Assembly: GCA_944739405.2 (NCBI GenBank)
Contig: OX123182.2
Location: 16,813,326-16,877,325 of the forward strand
DNA: 64,000 nt
Direction: 5' to 3'
Source: Euclidia mi
Lineage: Eukaryota; Arthropoda; Insecta; Lepidoptera; Erebidae
The position numbers were made by a program, and so were the translations under genes. Of this stretch, positions 1 through 9,200 are shown piece by piece. Position 1 is the stretch's first letter. Each line of letters starts with the position of its first letter. Below the pieces are notes generated by a model. That model was not told where the DNA came from, did not search any database, and worked only from the letters and a program-made list of their open reading frames with translations.

Positions 1-89
1 AAAAATTGAAAATTGACATTCATAAATAATACAAATTTCAATATTTAGCAAATGATTTTGTCTTAAATGAAGTGTTTCGTATAAGTAAC

Positions 90-190
90 TAAATAAGACG
101 CTTCAGTCTTTTAAGCCAAGTTGACGGAGCCCTGCTTCGCAGGGCTCCTATTTTTAGGTACAGCGTCACAAGAAAACCTAACATAACCTA
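90..190 (+). repeat. Dispersed hairpin repeat, copy 1
   Basis: A perfect 10-bp stem with a 3-nt loop (GGAGCCCTGC, TTC, GCAGGGCTCC) lies at 126-148. It is preceded by an AAGTTGACGGAG-type sequence and followed by CACAAGAAAACCTAACATAACCTA-like sequence. The same roughly 100-bp arrangement recurs at about 11065-11150 (plus) and 11870-11960 (minus), which defines a small dispersed family. The conserved hairpin near one end could be a Helitron-like 3' structure, but no CTRR terminus was confirmed. Confidence 0.6.
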
Positions 191-415
191 CCCACTAACA
201 TTATTATTCGCCAAGTCATTATTTATAGCTCCTCGGCTATTATTTCAATTGAATTGTATAGTTTATTTGCTACCTAAACGTAGCTGCTAGTTTTAAGTTT
301 TTATAACACCTTTAGTTTTGAATCTTATTTAAAATAATAGTCGCGAAAATATTTAATCGCTAGCAAATTATGTTATTAGTTGCAAACATTTAATCATCCT
401 TTAAGTTATTTGTCA

Positions 416-655
416 CTCGGAAAATAATAAGTTTTTTTAAAAACATCTACCGCATTAGGACTAAATCCTGCGTTGTGGGGGACTTTAAAAACACAACTAA
501 CGGACACAATGTTCACACAGACTCGAAACAATAATTTATGAATCACACAAAGTGTTGTCTCGTGTGGGGATCGAACCCACAACACTACGTGCAGTGACAA
601 GCGGCGAGGCGGTCGCTTAAACCACTACGCCAACCGTGCAGTCAGCCAACCGTTC
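416..655 (-). repeat. tRNA-derived SINE (first family)
   Basis: Read on the minus strand, the head (655 to about 560) resembles a tRNA. It has an A-box-like GGCGTAGTGGTTTAAGCG and a B-box GTGGGTTCGATCC. A non-tRNA body follows (GTTTCGAGTCTGTGTGAAC and on). A related head is present at 52886-52970. The long spacer between the boxes and the attached body argue against a functional tRNA. Confidence 0.6.
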
Positions 656-1225
656 CACCAGAACATAGAATTGTTGTTAACAAAGAATTTCTACTAAGTG
701 CAAATTCAATAAAAAATAAACAATGTTCAATCCAATGAACTCAGCGGTACACAGGTACTTGTCATTGGAAACTAATAATATGTCAATTGTTCGGGTTTAT
801 ATTTTATGTTTTAACACATGTACCTATGTGGTACTATTTCATTGACTTACATAGTACTCTATTATTGACTTGAACTAACCGAATAACTTACGTGTAAAAA
901 GGTACAAAAAACGGATTTATATACTTAGGTATATTATATAATTCAACCAGTCAAACACGAAATCAAATACGTATAATTCCGTAAAAAATGTGTACACATG
1001 AGGAAGTCTTATTTATATTAAAAAAATAAAATATGCACAGCAGCATAAATCGGCATTGAAAAAAAACTGTTCACAATTTAGTACATGTAGGTACATATTT
1101 CGATGGTTCACAAAGTATATAATAGTTCACAAAAGCATACAAACTAAAACACAACTCTTTGAAACAAAGGTTGTGAATATATGTTTACAAAATGTCTATG
1201 TTCTCTAGACAACTGATAAACATTA
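656..1225. other. AT-rich DNA, no gene recognised
   Basis: No coding or repeat signature was recognised here beyond short taggtac runs. Confidence 0.5.
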
Positions 1226-2747
1226 ATCTGTGATTCGTAAGTCATGAAACGGATTTTAGGATCATACCTACGTAACATTTGATTCTCGTTTCAAATATAG
1301 AAAAATCATATAACCTAAATTAGTAAAATAATTATTTATTGTAAGTAACGTATGTGCTAGAAACAGTTGAATGTAAAGGCGCGAGCCGGCAAGTCGTACC
1401 GAAAATAAAGGCGTTGACCTTGTATTGTCGATGCGACAGCTGAGGTAGGATGTCCCCCTCCCGCGCCACAAGCGCCTCCCTCCCGCGTCCCGCGTCGCGC
1501 GCGCTGCCATTCAGTCTGTGCGAAATCGCTGTCAGCTACGCACGTATCCAACACTGTCTATCCCGCGCTTGTCTCGTGCATCGGAGGTTGTAGAGCCATT
1601 GTTAAACATGTCGCGGCACGGGTTTAGTAATGAGGAGTTATTGGATATGATACGTTTGTATGCCATAGCAAATAATAATGGGATGGCGGCAATTAAATTG
1701 TACCGAGAGATGTTCCCCAATCGTCGAGCACCCTCATACGGGTTTATGATGAAAATTAATAAACAGTTGCGGACATACGGCCAGTTTACCGTGCCGATAC
1801 ATGCCCAAGCTCGTGGAGGAAACCCATCCGCAGCCAATCTCCAGGAAGACATATTAGAATACTTCAAGAATAAGCCGCAAGCCAGCACTCGAAAGGCAGC
1901 AAAGAAGTTTGGTGTATCAGCCATAACTGTGAGTCGTCTACTAAAACAAGAAGGAATGCAGCCACATCCCTTAGGATCTACAGAAGAACTGAGCGAGAGA
2001 AATCACGAACCGCGAATTAATTTTTGTCGCTGGTTCTTGGCTAATGCAGACGTAAACATTATCTTTACGGGCGAAGCCACCTTCACTAAAAAGGGAATAT
2101 ATAATAACATGAATGAAATTTGGTGGAGCACTCAGAACTCTTATGGTACGGATCAGGACGTTTCTCAACATGCCTTTAGTGTGACTGTGTGGGCAGGCAT
2201 TTTGAACAGTTGTTTGATAGGCCCTTATTTCATCGACGAACGGTTAGACAGCTCGTCCTATTTAGACATTTTAAACAATGTCGTGGACGAAGTGTTAAAC
2301 CATGTACCCCTTAGTGTTTACCGGAATCTGTACTTTCAACATGACGAAGCTCCTGCGCATTCTGATGTACTAATACGTGCATTCCTCAAAGAACACTTTG
2401 GTTACAAGTGGATAGGCCGCGGAGGCCCAGTACCATGGCCGGCTCGCTCTCCAGATCTCTCACCATTAAACTTTTATCTCTGGAGTGAAGTGAAAGCACT
2501 CGTGTACACAACGGAGTACTCCAATAGGAAAGAGTTGAAGGTGCAAATAACAGACGCATTTAGCAGTATCCGAAGTGATCCGTTCGTACTCAAACGCCTG
2601 AAGAACAATATGCGGATGCGGGCGAAACTGTGCATAGAACGTGGAGGTGGCCATTTTGAAAATTTATTACGATTGGTATAAGTTGTGTAAATAGTCAATC
2701 AATCGAGATAATCACTGTAAATTGGTGAGATCCCATTTTAAATATGT
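1226..2747 (+). mobile_element. DUF4817-type Tc1/mariner transposon, copy 1
   Basis: Extent is defined by homology with the second copy at 13276-14930. The shared block starts at GTGATTSGTAAGTC in the 5' flank, continues through a 5' leader, covers the whole transposase frame, and ends near CCATTTTAAAT beyond the stop codon. No convincing terminal inverted repeats were found, so the true ends may lie farther out or have decayed. Confidence 0.7.
1608..2681 (+). CDS. DUF4817/Tc1-mariner-like transposase, copy 1 (first catalytic Asp changed)
   Basis: Cut-and-paste transposase-like protein. The chosen start is the ATG at 1608, which matches the start of the second copy (GTTAAACATGTCG context) and gives 357 aa; the open frame extends 30 codons upstream. 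Residues about 5-55 form an N-terminal helical DUF4817 region (LYREMFPNRRAPSY). Residues about 75-125 look like helix-turn-helix DNA-binding modules (FGVSAITVSRLLK). The DDE region follows. The first catalytic position is Gly155 (FTGEATF, codon GGC) where copy 2 has Asp. The second Asp is at 246 (QHDEAPAH). The third position, 42 residues on, is Asn288 (SPDLSPLN) instead of the family's Asp. The frame is otherwise intact. Two of three metal ligands are therefore altered, so catalysis is unlikely; a DNA-binding-only role cannot be excluded. Confidence 0.85.
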   Translation: MSRHGFSNEELLDMIRLYAIANNNGMAAIKLYREMFPNRRAPSYGFMMKINKQLRTYGQFTVPIHAQARGGNPSAANLQEDILEYFKNKPQASTRKAAKKFGVSAITVSRLLKQEGMQPHPLGSTEELSERNHEPRINFCRWFLANADVNIIFTGEATFTKKGIYNNMNEIWWSTQNSYGTDQDVSQHAFSVTVWAGILNSCLIGPYFIDERLDSSSYLDILNNVVDEVLNHVPLSVYRNLYFQHDEAPAHSDVLIRAFLKEHFGYKWIGRGGPVPWPARSPDLSPLNFYLWSEVKALVYTTEYSNRKELKVQITDAFSSIRSDPFVLKRLKNNMRMRAKLCIERGGGHFENLLRLV

Positions 2748-3685
2748 AGTACTTAGGTACTTATTTCGTTTGTTGTCTTTACTTATTAATAGCAAATAAT
2801 CTGTGTTTGAATTGTCTAATGTCTAGGTATCTTTGCCTCTCCTAAGCCAGTATAAAACTGTGACGGCAAAACAAATTAAATACCCGTAGGAATTAAAAGA
2901 AAACAAACTCCGCACAGTATTATAAATTCAGATATAAGGATCAACAGGCCCTGTTTTTAAATCTTACAGTCAAACCTTTCTAACGGGTTCCCATTAGAAA
3001 GGTTCGACTGTTAAAGAATCGGTCTTGACTATTGCTCCTTAACCTTGCTTTTTTTAGGTTTCATTTAGGTATGTACCTATAAGGACTGGGCTTGTTTTTT
3101 TAATTAGTTTTAACGCAGTCAGGTCTTTGTTTTAATAATATCATTATTTTTATTTTCTACTTAGGTATTAGTTAGGTTTAATTAGCTTAGTACTATGTAA
3201 AAAGTGCCTGTAATCATAATTAAGTATATTAGAGAGAACGGTTTTAGAAAAACTTTAAATGACTGATATCCTAAACTGTCAATATATGATTTTTTGAAAG
3301 AAACAATTTTTTATTTGAAATACCTACCCATTCAACGATGCCCCACTAGACTCAAGTACTATTAAATACATAAGTCCAAATAATTTTACGTCATTTTGAA
3401 TAGTTTTTCGTCCCAACTAATTAAATAATTCTCACTTGTAGGCTGTTACGACAAAGAACCATCCAAAGAAAATTTACGTAAATCATCATTTATAAATAAT
3501 ACCTATTGATTGAAAGTCTTTCATTCATAAAAGACTCAGCAAAGATTTTGAGGTGTGCAGCGACTTAAGTAGTTGACTATGCCTACTATTGCCTACATAA
3601 TTCATAAATTTTTGCGACAAGTAGTTTAGTGACAAGTAACGTTTTCAAATAGTTCCTTCAGTTTTTTATGTTATTTATTAGTTTT
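2748..3685. other. AT-rich DNA with one inverted-repeat hairpin
   Basis: No gene was recognised. The only structured feature is the 22-bp hairpin at 2966-3011, listed separately. Confidence 0.5.
2966..3011. repeat. Head-to-head TIR hairpin (pogo/Tc1-like)
   Basis: ACAGTCAAACCTTTCTAACG (continuing to 2987) pairs with the mirror arm 2990-3011 over 22 positions with two mismatches and a 2-nt loop. It is flanked by TA on the left and TTA on the right. CAGTCRAACCT resembles pogo/Tigger-type termini, so this may be a minimal element consisting only of its two ends. Confidence 0.6.
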
Positions 3686-3689
3686 TTAA

Positions 3690-3800
3690 TTTACGTCGGA
3701 CTGCCAAAAGGATGGTCTCGGGTTCGATTCCCAGTTACCCCGGGCCTTTCGAAGGCTACCTCTGAGTTTTCGAAGTTATGTGTGTATTAAAAAAAATATT
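3690..3800 (+). repeat. Partial tRNA-derived SINE
   Basis: A B-box-like GGTCTCGGGTTCGATTCCCA lies near 3714-3733 in a tRNA 3'-half context, followed by CCTCTGAGTTTTCGAAGTTATGTGTG and an A-run. The A-box half is absent or decayed. It abuts another truncated SINE. Confidence 0.5.
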
Positions 3801-3823
3801 TTTACTATCGCTCGCTTAACAAT

Positions 3824-3945
3824 TTGCCCGGTAGATGGCAATAGGCTCGCCCCATATTACATTGGGATCGAAACATAACTGGCGGTGTGGGTGTAATACA
3901 CCTCTGCCTACCCCTTCGGGGATAAAAGGCGTGAAGTTATGTTAT
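3824..3945 (+). repeat. SINE (CCCCTTCGGGG-tail family), 5'-truncated
   Basis: Only the body and tail of the family remain: GCCCGGTAGATGGCAATAGG, GGGTGTAATACACCTCTGCC, TACCCCTTCGGGGATAAAAG, then a GTTATGTTATG tail. It aligns with the full copies at 3977, 7768, 36859 and 62079. Confidence 0.75.
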
Positions 3946-3976
3946 GTTAATTTGCGTACATATATTTTTATATTGA

Positions 3977-4227
3977 CTGCCTCCATGGTCCAGTGGATAG
4001 CGTATGCGACCGCTGATCGGAGTTCCCGGGTTCGATTCCCGGGTCGGGCCAAAGTGTTACTTACTGGGCTTTCCCGAATTCTCAGTAGCAGCACGGAGTC
4101 TGGTGATGTGCCCGGTAACGCCAATAGGCTCACCCCCTATTACGTGGGACCTAAAATTCATGGCGAAATGTGGCTGTAATATTAAGCCTCTGCCTAACCC
4201 TTCGGGGATACAGGCGTGAGTCTATAA
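3977..4227 (+). repeat. SINE (CCCCTTCGGGG-tail family), full copy
   Basis: The tRNA-like head has an A box in TGGTCCAGTGGATAGCG and a B box in CCGGGTTCGATTCCCGGG. The family body follows (CAGTAGCAGCACGGAGTCTG, TGCCCGGTAACGCCAATAGG, TTACGTGGGACCTAAAATTC). The tail is CTCTGCCTAACCCTTCGGGG then CAGGCGTGAGTCTATAAAG. Its 3' tail is shared with the LINE end at 33718-33770. Confidence 0.8.
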
Positions 4228-4310
4228 AGTATCGAACCTACGATCTCCTCCTCCTTAGCAGACAAGGACACTTACTACTAGACCAACACGCCAGTCTGGA
4301 TAACAGTTCT
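4228..4310 (-). repeat. tRNA-like SINE head fragment
   Basis: On the minus strand, GGCGTGTTGGTCTAGTAGTA resembles an A-box region and CGTAGGTTCGATAC a B box. The acceptor stem is not convincing, so this is more likely a SINE fragment than a tRNA gene. Confidence 0.45.
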
Positions 4311-4696
4311 AAACAATAAAGAATACGAGTGACATAGCACATAATTCTTGAGATCAAAATATTATTGTAACCGTAAGCCGTATTGCTGGCTACAATTTAA
4401 ATTATTAAACGAAATGTAAATTGTTTATAATTTTATACTCACACAACTCAATATACACCGCTATTTTTTAATTAGTACAAAAAATTTAACAGGGCACTAA
4501 GTATCTTTAACTGATCATAATTATGTAGTTGAAAAATAAAAACACTAAGTCTCAAAACTGTCTCAAAACTGTCCACAAAAATACGTGATAATTGGTAAAT
4601 GCAATACTAATACTATGACCGACCCGTGTACTATCATACCATTGATAAATTCCCCCCCCCCCCGCCGAACCTCTGCGCCTGCGCCACGCCCCGACG

Positions 4697-4933
4697 ATGC
4701 GACACAGTACTAAATTACTAGCGAAAGTCAGCGTATCTAATTTCGTTGCAAAACTTAATTGTTTGTCTACGTTTGCCCGACGCGATGGCCTATCATATCA
4801 GTTCATATCACGGGAGTATGTAGCTATGCTTCGTGCGTACTTTTTGAGTGGAAAAATCGCGAGTGCAGCTGTGTACCCATGGTCATCGTATTGTGAGTGT
4901 ACAAAAGTGACCGGGTCAGTTTCAAACAATTAA
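4697..4933 (+). pseudogene. Transposase remnant (N-terminal piece)
   Basis: A 78-aa frame starts at ATG 4697 and contains RRDGLSYQFISREYVAMLRA. The inverted copy of the element keeps a near-identical 73-aa frame (35832-35611, minus). One frame over and directly after the stop, the sequence reads LKQCILDAFDNGGGHFE and ends in a stop; this resembles the CIERGGGHFE C-terminus of the DUF4817 transposases in this window. I infer N- and C-terminal ends of a transposase with the catalytic core deleted. The N-terminal piece itself is not recognised. Confidence 0.5.
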
Positions 4934-5039
4934 AACAGTGCATATTGGATGCTTTTGACAACGGTGGTGGACATTTCGAAGGACAATGGGAAAACTTGTA
5001 AGTTTAGTAAATAATACGTACTTAAGTAAATAATAATTT

Positions 5040-5140
5040 GATGCAGGCGCCTCAAAATTGGTCTGTGTTCTCCACACACCTTGAGGAAGGCCTATGTCCA
5101 ACAGTGGACGTCTCTAGGCTGACATGATGACGATAAAATA
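5040..5140 (+). repeat. RTE-type LINE 3' tail inside the TIR element
   Basis: GAGGAAGGCCTATGTCCAAC followed by AGTGGACGTCTCTAGGCTGA and a GATGATGACGATAAA tail match the 3' end of the RTE elements at 32.5 and 63.3 kb. The same tail is in the other copy (35410-35490), so it was present before the element duplicated. Confidence 0.65.
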
Positions 5141-6024
5141 ATTTGTAAATAGCAGATGATTCTAACTTCATAAATACGCCAAAATTACTCTTTTCTTTTA
5201 GTCCAGAACACCATCTTTTATTTTGATATTTGTTTGCTTTCTAATTACATACCTCCGTATTTAATTACTTGTTAAACGATAAATTTTACCGGTCCTACGC
5301 CCGAATGAAGTATAAAGGAGAGGGTAGAACTAACAAAATTAAAAAATAACTACCTACATTTATTATTTTTCTTCATTTTATTTTCTATTGCTACCTACAT
5401 CATAAGTGCGACAGAGAGAATGCGAATGAGCAGGATGGAATATTATCAATGAATTAGTGAATGGATTGTAAAATATGACTATGATTTAAGTGAGATTTTC
5501 TACAATAAACAAATGATAATAACTTTGCTCTTTATTGATATTATGAAATTCTTACGTCACATATATGATAATAATAATATCTTCGCTAATCTGTCCTTAA
5601 AGTTTTTGTACTAATTAAAAAATAGCGGTGTATATCATCCTACATGTATAAAAAAATATACATGTATGATATAAAATGACTGCCACTACTATTATTTTGA
5701 TTCCTTTTTTATATTTATAAAGTCGACACCACATGACCATGGAAACAAGCGACACCACAGGAGTCACATCTGCGTTAGGATAAGCAAATGAATGAGAGTA
5801 GGACGGAGAAGAAGAGAAAGTGAATAAGCCCCGGGCACTCTCACCGAACGAAACGCAACAGTATCGATTAGGCTGGTTTCAGAGTCACGCGTTTGACCGG
5901 CGCCGGCCACACGCGCGCGCTTGCAATTACACTAGATTAGTTGTAGCGTTTCATAGTCACGCAGTTCAAACGCGCCGCGTGTGAGACGCGCGCCGTCGGC
6001 CGGCGCTGCCGCAGCTACATAGGA

Positions 6025-7497
6025 TCATTTCGCCTGTTCGCGTCCATTTAGTGCAGTTGGCAAGTTTGAAGGAGAAAATAAAAATGTTCCAGCAAATTGA
6101 TTCAATGAAAAATTTATGTATTGCGTTCATTATATAGTCTATTTTAATAATAACTTTCAGTTTTGTTCGAAACTTGTTATATTTTTTTTTAAATAGACAA
6201 ACTTCAAAATATGGCATTTTACCCAGTTTGCGTCCAAAAAATCCTAATTGCGTCCACCTGTGGACCAGTTCGCGTCCACCAGCTTAGTCTTAACAATATC
6301 AGCCTTATAATCCTTCATATAAGGGTGATATTGTTAAGACAATCTAAAGAAAGATTGGCTTTTAACAATTTCTACATTTAAGATTAAAGTTATAAAAAGT
6401 CTACATTATTATCATTATTAAATCACTTTATAGAAACTATAAATAACTATTTATTGTTGGAACTTAAAATCAAAGATAAAAAATAACGATAGGTACATAG
6501 TGTCCAATATTGTGGTCTTCGGAATAGCATAATTTTTACATAATTATGTACATATTTGTCTTATCGATTTCTTCTTCTCACGAATATCACAAAACGCTTT
6601 CTTTATTTAATCATCTTTTGTATTTTTTTTCCTTCTTCTTTCTTGTCTCCTAAGAACTCATCTTGAATAGAAAAAATATGGAATAAAAGAAATTAAATGT
6701 AATCATTCAATTTTAAACTCAGTCTTAATCAAAAATGCATTTTAGATTATAAAATAAATATATATATAGAATGTATTTATGCGATCATTTCTATTTCATG
6801 AAAATATGGACGCAATTTGCTATAATATTATCCCTTGCAGGTATAGTTTGCGTCCACTTGTAGTCGATTGCAGGTATTATATCAATTGTATCTTTTATTA
6901 CAATCATAATAATGTGGACGCAAATTGGTCATTACAATTGCATACTATTAATGTTAAAATAAACAAAATCCCAATTTCTCTCTCATATTTTAATCACATA
7001 AAAATAAACAACTAAATAAATCATAAATAGACGAGTTCGCGTCCATTGTGGACGCAAACTGGAAGTTTTATAAATTCGGTGTTGTAATTCGCGTCCACCT
7101 TATTTTAATTGTTAACTATAAAAAAAACAAGCTAATTCATAATTCATACTATTCGTCTTTTCATTATTAATGTCTAGAAACAGCTATGTATCCTAAAATT
7201 CACATAAAACAATAAAAAAATTACCGTCAAACACGCCGCTGCACACTATTTTTTTATTTATATCCCGCGCATCTGCACTCTTTTGTTGAACAACCGAGAT
7301 TAACTATTTTTTTTAAACAGGATAGGCTGGGCGCACGGAACTTTTGTCTATTTGTGCGTGTCTCTTATACGTCTAGGTATTGGCGATACTGACTTTTCAT
7401 TTTATTAGTGTGTTAGTATACTTATTTCCGAGCATTTTTAAAGGGAGGTCCGTAAAATGGACGCGAATAGGGGGGTGGACGCGAACAGGCGAAATGA
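6025..7497. mobile_element. Nested TIR element with GCGTCCA box array
   Basis: The ends TCATTTCGCCTGTTCGCGTC (plus CA) are identical inverted repeats of 22 bp. The heptamer GCGTCCA or its complement occurs twelve times: 6040, 6230, 6250, 6272, 6807, 6850, 6915, 7039, 7049, 7091, 7458 and 7476, mostly in the longer context CCAGTTYGCGTCCAC. Flanks CTACA (left) and CCTACA (right) may be remnants of a target duplication. No coding frame was found. The boxes look like binding sites for an unseen transposase or other protein. Confidence 0.7.
6289..6338. repeat. 20-bp hairpin inside the nested element
   Basis: CTTAACAATATCAGCCTTAT (6289-6308) pairs with 6319-6338 with one mismatch and a 10-nt loop. 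It sits just after a cluster of three GCGTCCA boxes. Confidence 0.7.
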
Positions 7498-7744
7498 CCC
7501 TACCTACATTGCAAAGAGAAACGCGAACTCGTTTCACAGTGGTCTGCGCGCCAAACGCGCTGTTTGACCGGCGCTGGCCGACGGCGCGTGTAGCGCGCGT
7601 CACTCTGAAACCAGCCTTACGTAGGTTTCGTACGTACTGCCCCGGTCGAGCTGGCCCTTACATGCTGAAGTCAGCAAGACCACTACATGCCACTACCTAC
7701 AAGAGTACCTAATAATAATTTTGTCGTAATGTCATCGGTTCCCG

Positions 7745-7772
7745 GTTAATAAGGACAACGCTATACACGAGA
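7745..7772 (+). repeat. 26-bp segment shared with 14998-15023
   Basis: GGTTAATAAGGACAACGCTA followed by TACACG is present at both sites with different flanks. It marks an unclassified dispersed repeat. Confidence 0.55.
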
Positions 7773-8023
7773 CGAGACTGCCTCGATGGTGTCGCGGCAT
7801 AAATGTGTGCGTGGGATTGGGAGGTCTCGGGTTCGATTCCCGGGTCGGGTTAAGTGTTATTGGGTTAGGAAATTCTCAGTAGCAGCACTGAGTCTGGTAA
7901 TGTGCCCGGTACGGCAATAGGCTCGCTCCCTATTACGTGGGACCTAAAAATTCGTGGCGAAATGTGGGTGTAATATTACACCTCTGCCTACCCCTTCGGG
8001 GATACAGGAGTGAGTCTATATAA
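7768..8023 (+). repeat. SINE (CCCCTTCGGGG-tail family), full copy
   Basis: The head GACTGCCTCGATGGTGTCGC carries the variant A-box half. The B box is in CTCGGGTTCGATTCCCGGG. The body and tail (TACCCCTTCGGGGATACAGG) follow, ending in an AT-rich TATATA run. Confidence 0.8.
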
Positions 8024-8349
8024 TATATACCTATATATATAATATTTTCCATAATTGCCGAAGTATTTAAGAATTTTTGGAAATTGTTTAAAATATTTAG
8101 ATGCAACTCTGGTAGCCAAAATTACTTTTAGGGGATTAAAACTAACTTCCTTAAGCCCCCTACACCACCAATACCCTCAAATTCAGGCGACTCGTTTCGA
8201 AACCCAACCCCAAAGATTCGTCAACATACATTTATTCATAAATTTTTGAGTGTAAGAATAACAATAAATAAGTACCCTACTTACATCCATTCAAACTCAC
8301 AAACTTTTGCATTGATAACAATAATAAGAAGAATGACGTATCTGCTTAC

Positions 8350-8491
8350 CATTTGCCAATCCGCACTCCTTGGCAACACGCTCCCACGTTATCTCCTTCT
8401 TTGGCATATCTCGATACGACACATGACGCTGATTCCATAAACACGGCCTATTTCGCACTTTCTCTATGAAAACCTCCACAGTATTTCCCAT
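8350..8491 (-). CDS. MADF-domain protein, first exon of gene A (partial)
   Basis: First coding exon of a second MADF-domain gene, reading from ATG at 8491 to a GTAAGC donor whose G is at 8349, leaving phase 1. The 47 complete residues (FIEKVRNRPCLWNQRHVSY, then WERVAKECG) are the first half of a MADF DNA-binding domain, with its conserved P-x-LW and W residues. The exon is close to exon 1 of gene B (43954-43810), with the same start region, donor sequence and phase. No matching second exon was found from 8348 down to position 1, so it should lie beyond the left edge. If it is absent there, this is a 5' duplicate fragment. Members of the family usually act as sequence-specific transcription regulators. 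Confidence 0.75.
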
Positions 8492-8900
8492 ATTAACACA
8501 ATTATTACGATATTATACGCGATGTAAACCGACTGTACAGAACGACGCGACGCCAAGCCACGCTGTGCACGCGTGTCCAGCATTTGTATTATTCCATGGA
8601 AACAAACACTTATACAATCTAATTTAAACTTTATTTCCGAATTGCTAAAGCTTATATTAAAACGTACGCATTACAACTTTATAAAACGTGGCATTGTCAC
8701 ACCCAAATTAAACCGTATATCTACAAAGATAAGGTGTATATTCTAATGCATTGTTAGCGAGCCGATTGGAGTCGAGGTATCGACCGCTTCGGCACGCTAC
8801 GCACACATTCACGCGGCGCATGGGTGTGTGCTGTGACAACACGACGTGACGTCACTGAGCTATGCGTGCCACGGGTGAACACGCGTTGTGCACGTGCGAT
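8492..8900 (-). promoter_or_regulatory. Duplicated promoter region of MADF gene A
   Basis: This upstream DNA matches the region upstream of gene B (43955-44400). Shared blocks include CACGCTGTGCACGC, CTTCGGCACGCTACGCACAC and GGGTGAACACGCGTTGTGCA. A perfect CRE palindrome TGACGTCA is at 8847-8854, with its partner at 44332-44339. Conservation of GC-rich blocks in otherwise diverged AT-rich DNA suggests a functional promoter. No TATA box was assigned. Confidence 0.6.
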
Positions 8901-8962
8901 GATTGTGTGTGGTGTCGTTTGACCTCGACTCGTGACAAACATTTATTGGATATTGTATTAAA

Positions 8963-9196
8963 GGCCTTGCCACACGGCACAATTTTACCACTGATCAAAT
9001 TTTCAATCGAATTGGCTTTGCCCATCTACACGACAACAATCAAATCACTGATTTTCATTCCGTCCACCCGATTGGTTAAAATGTGGTGGTACCGCCCACC
9101 TGATGAACTTGAGTTGGACAACTGGCGTCTACACGTCACGATTTCATCAAGTGATTTAGTCAAGTTGGACGTAAAATTGTGCCGTGTGGCAAGGCC
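8963..9196. mobile_element. GGCCTTGCCACAC MITE, copy 1
   Basis: Terminal inverted repeats GGCCTTGCCACACGGCACAA (then TTTTAC) are present at both ends. The flanks are TTAAA on the left and TTAA on the right. A second copy lies at 10213-10442. The element has no coding potential of its own. It sits at the upstream border of the gene A promoter block. Confidence 0.85.
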
Positions 9197-9200
9197 TTAA

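Larger units (their letters stand above)
4454..5632 (+). mobile_element. Internally deleted TA-flanked TIR transposon, copy 1
   Basis: Terminal inverted repeats of about 30 bp begin TACACCGCTATTTTTTAATT at the left, with the mirror at the right end, and are flanked by TA on both sides, as for Tc1/mariner. A second copy lies inverted at 34916-36104. Inside are a short transposase-like frame (4697-4933), a separate GGGHFEGQWENL tail just before a stop (about 4951-5000), and an RTE-type LINE tail (about 5040-5140). The pieces suggest a Tc1/mariner-related element that lost its catalytic middle. A 12-C homopolymer lies at 4652-4663. Confidence 0.8.
5871..7616. mobile_element. TTA-flanked GGCTGG MITE (PIF/Harbinger-like)
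   Basis: Termini GGCTGGTTTCAGAGT at 5871 and ACTCTGAAACCAGCC ending at 7616 are perfect inverted repeats. They are flanked by TTA (5868-5870 and 7617-7619), a 3-bp target duplication typical of PIF/Harbinger. Subterminal regions are CpG-rich with GTTTGACCGGCGC on both sides. No transposase was found. A second TIR element (6025-7497) is nested inside. Confidence 0.8.

Noticed and set aside
126..160. Bacterial-type rho-independent terminator (GC hairpin then TATTTTTAG)
   Set aside because: It recurs as part of a dispersed repeat in a eukaryotic genome, so the resemblance is coincidental.
3977..4060. Candidate tRNA gene (GGTCCAGTGGATAGCG ... GGGTTCGATTCCCGGG)
   Set aside because: The same head recurs with an identical long body and tail in other copies, so it is a SINE.
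7380..7712. 110-aa open frame across the right end of the GGCTGG element
   Set aside because: Composition follows CpG-rich terminal repeats and GCGTCCA boxes; there is no domain and it crosses the element border.
8862..9200. 112-aa open frame MRATGEHALCTC...
   Set aside because: It runs from promoter DNA straight through a MITE, and its second half is the MITE's inverted-repeat sequence.
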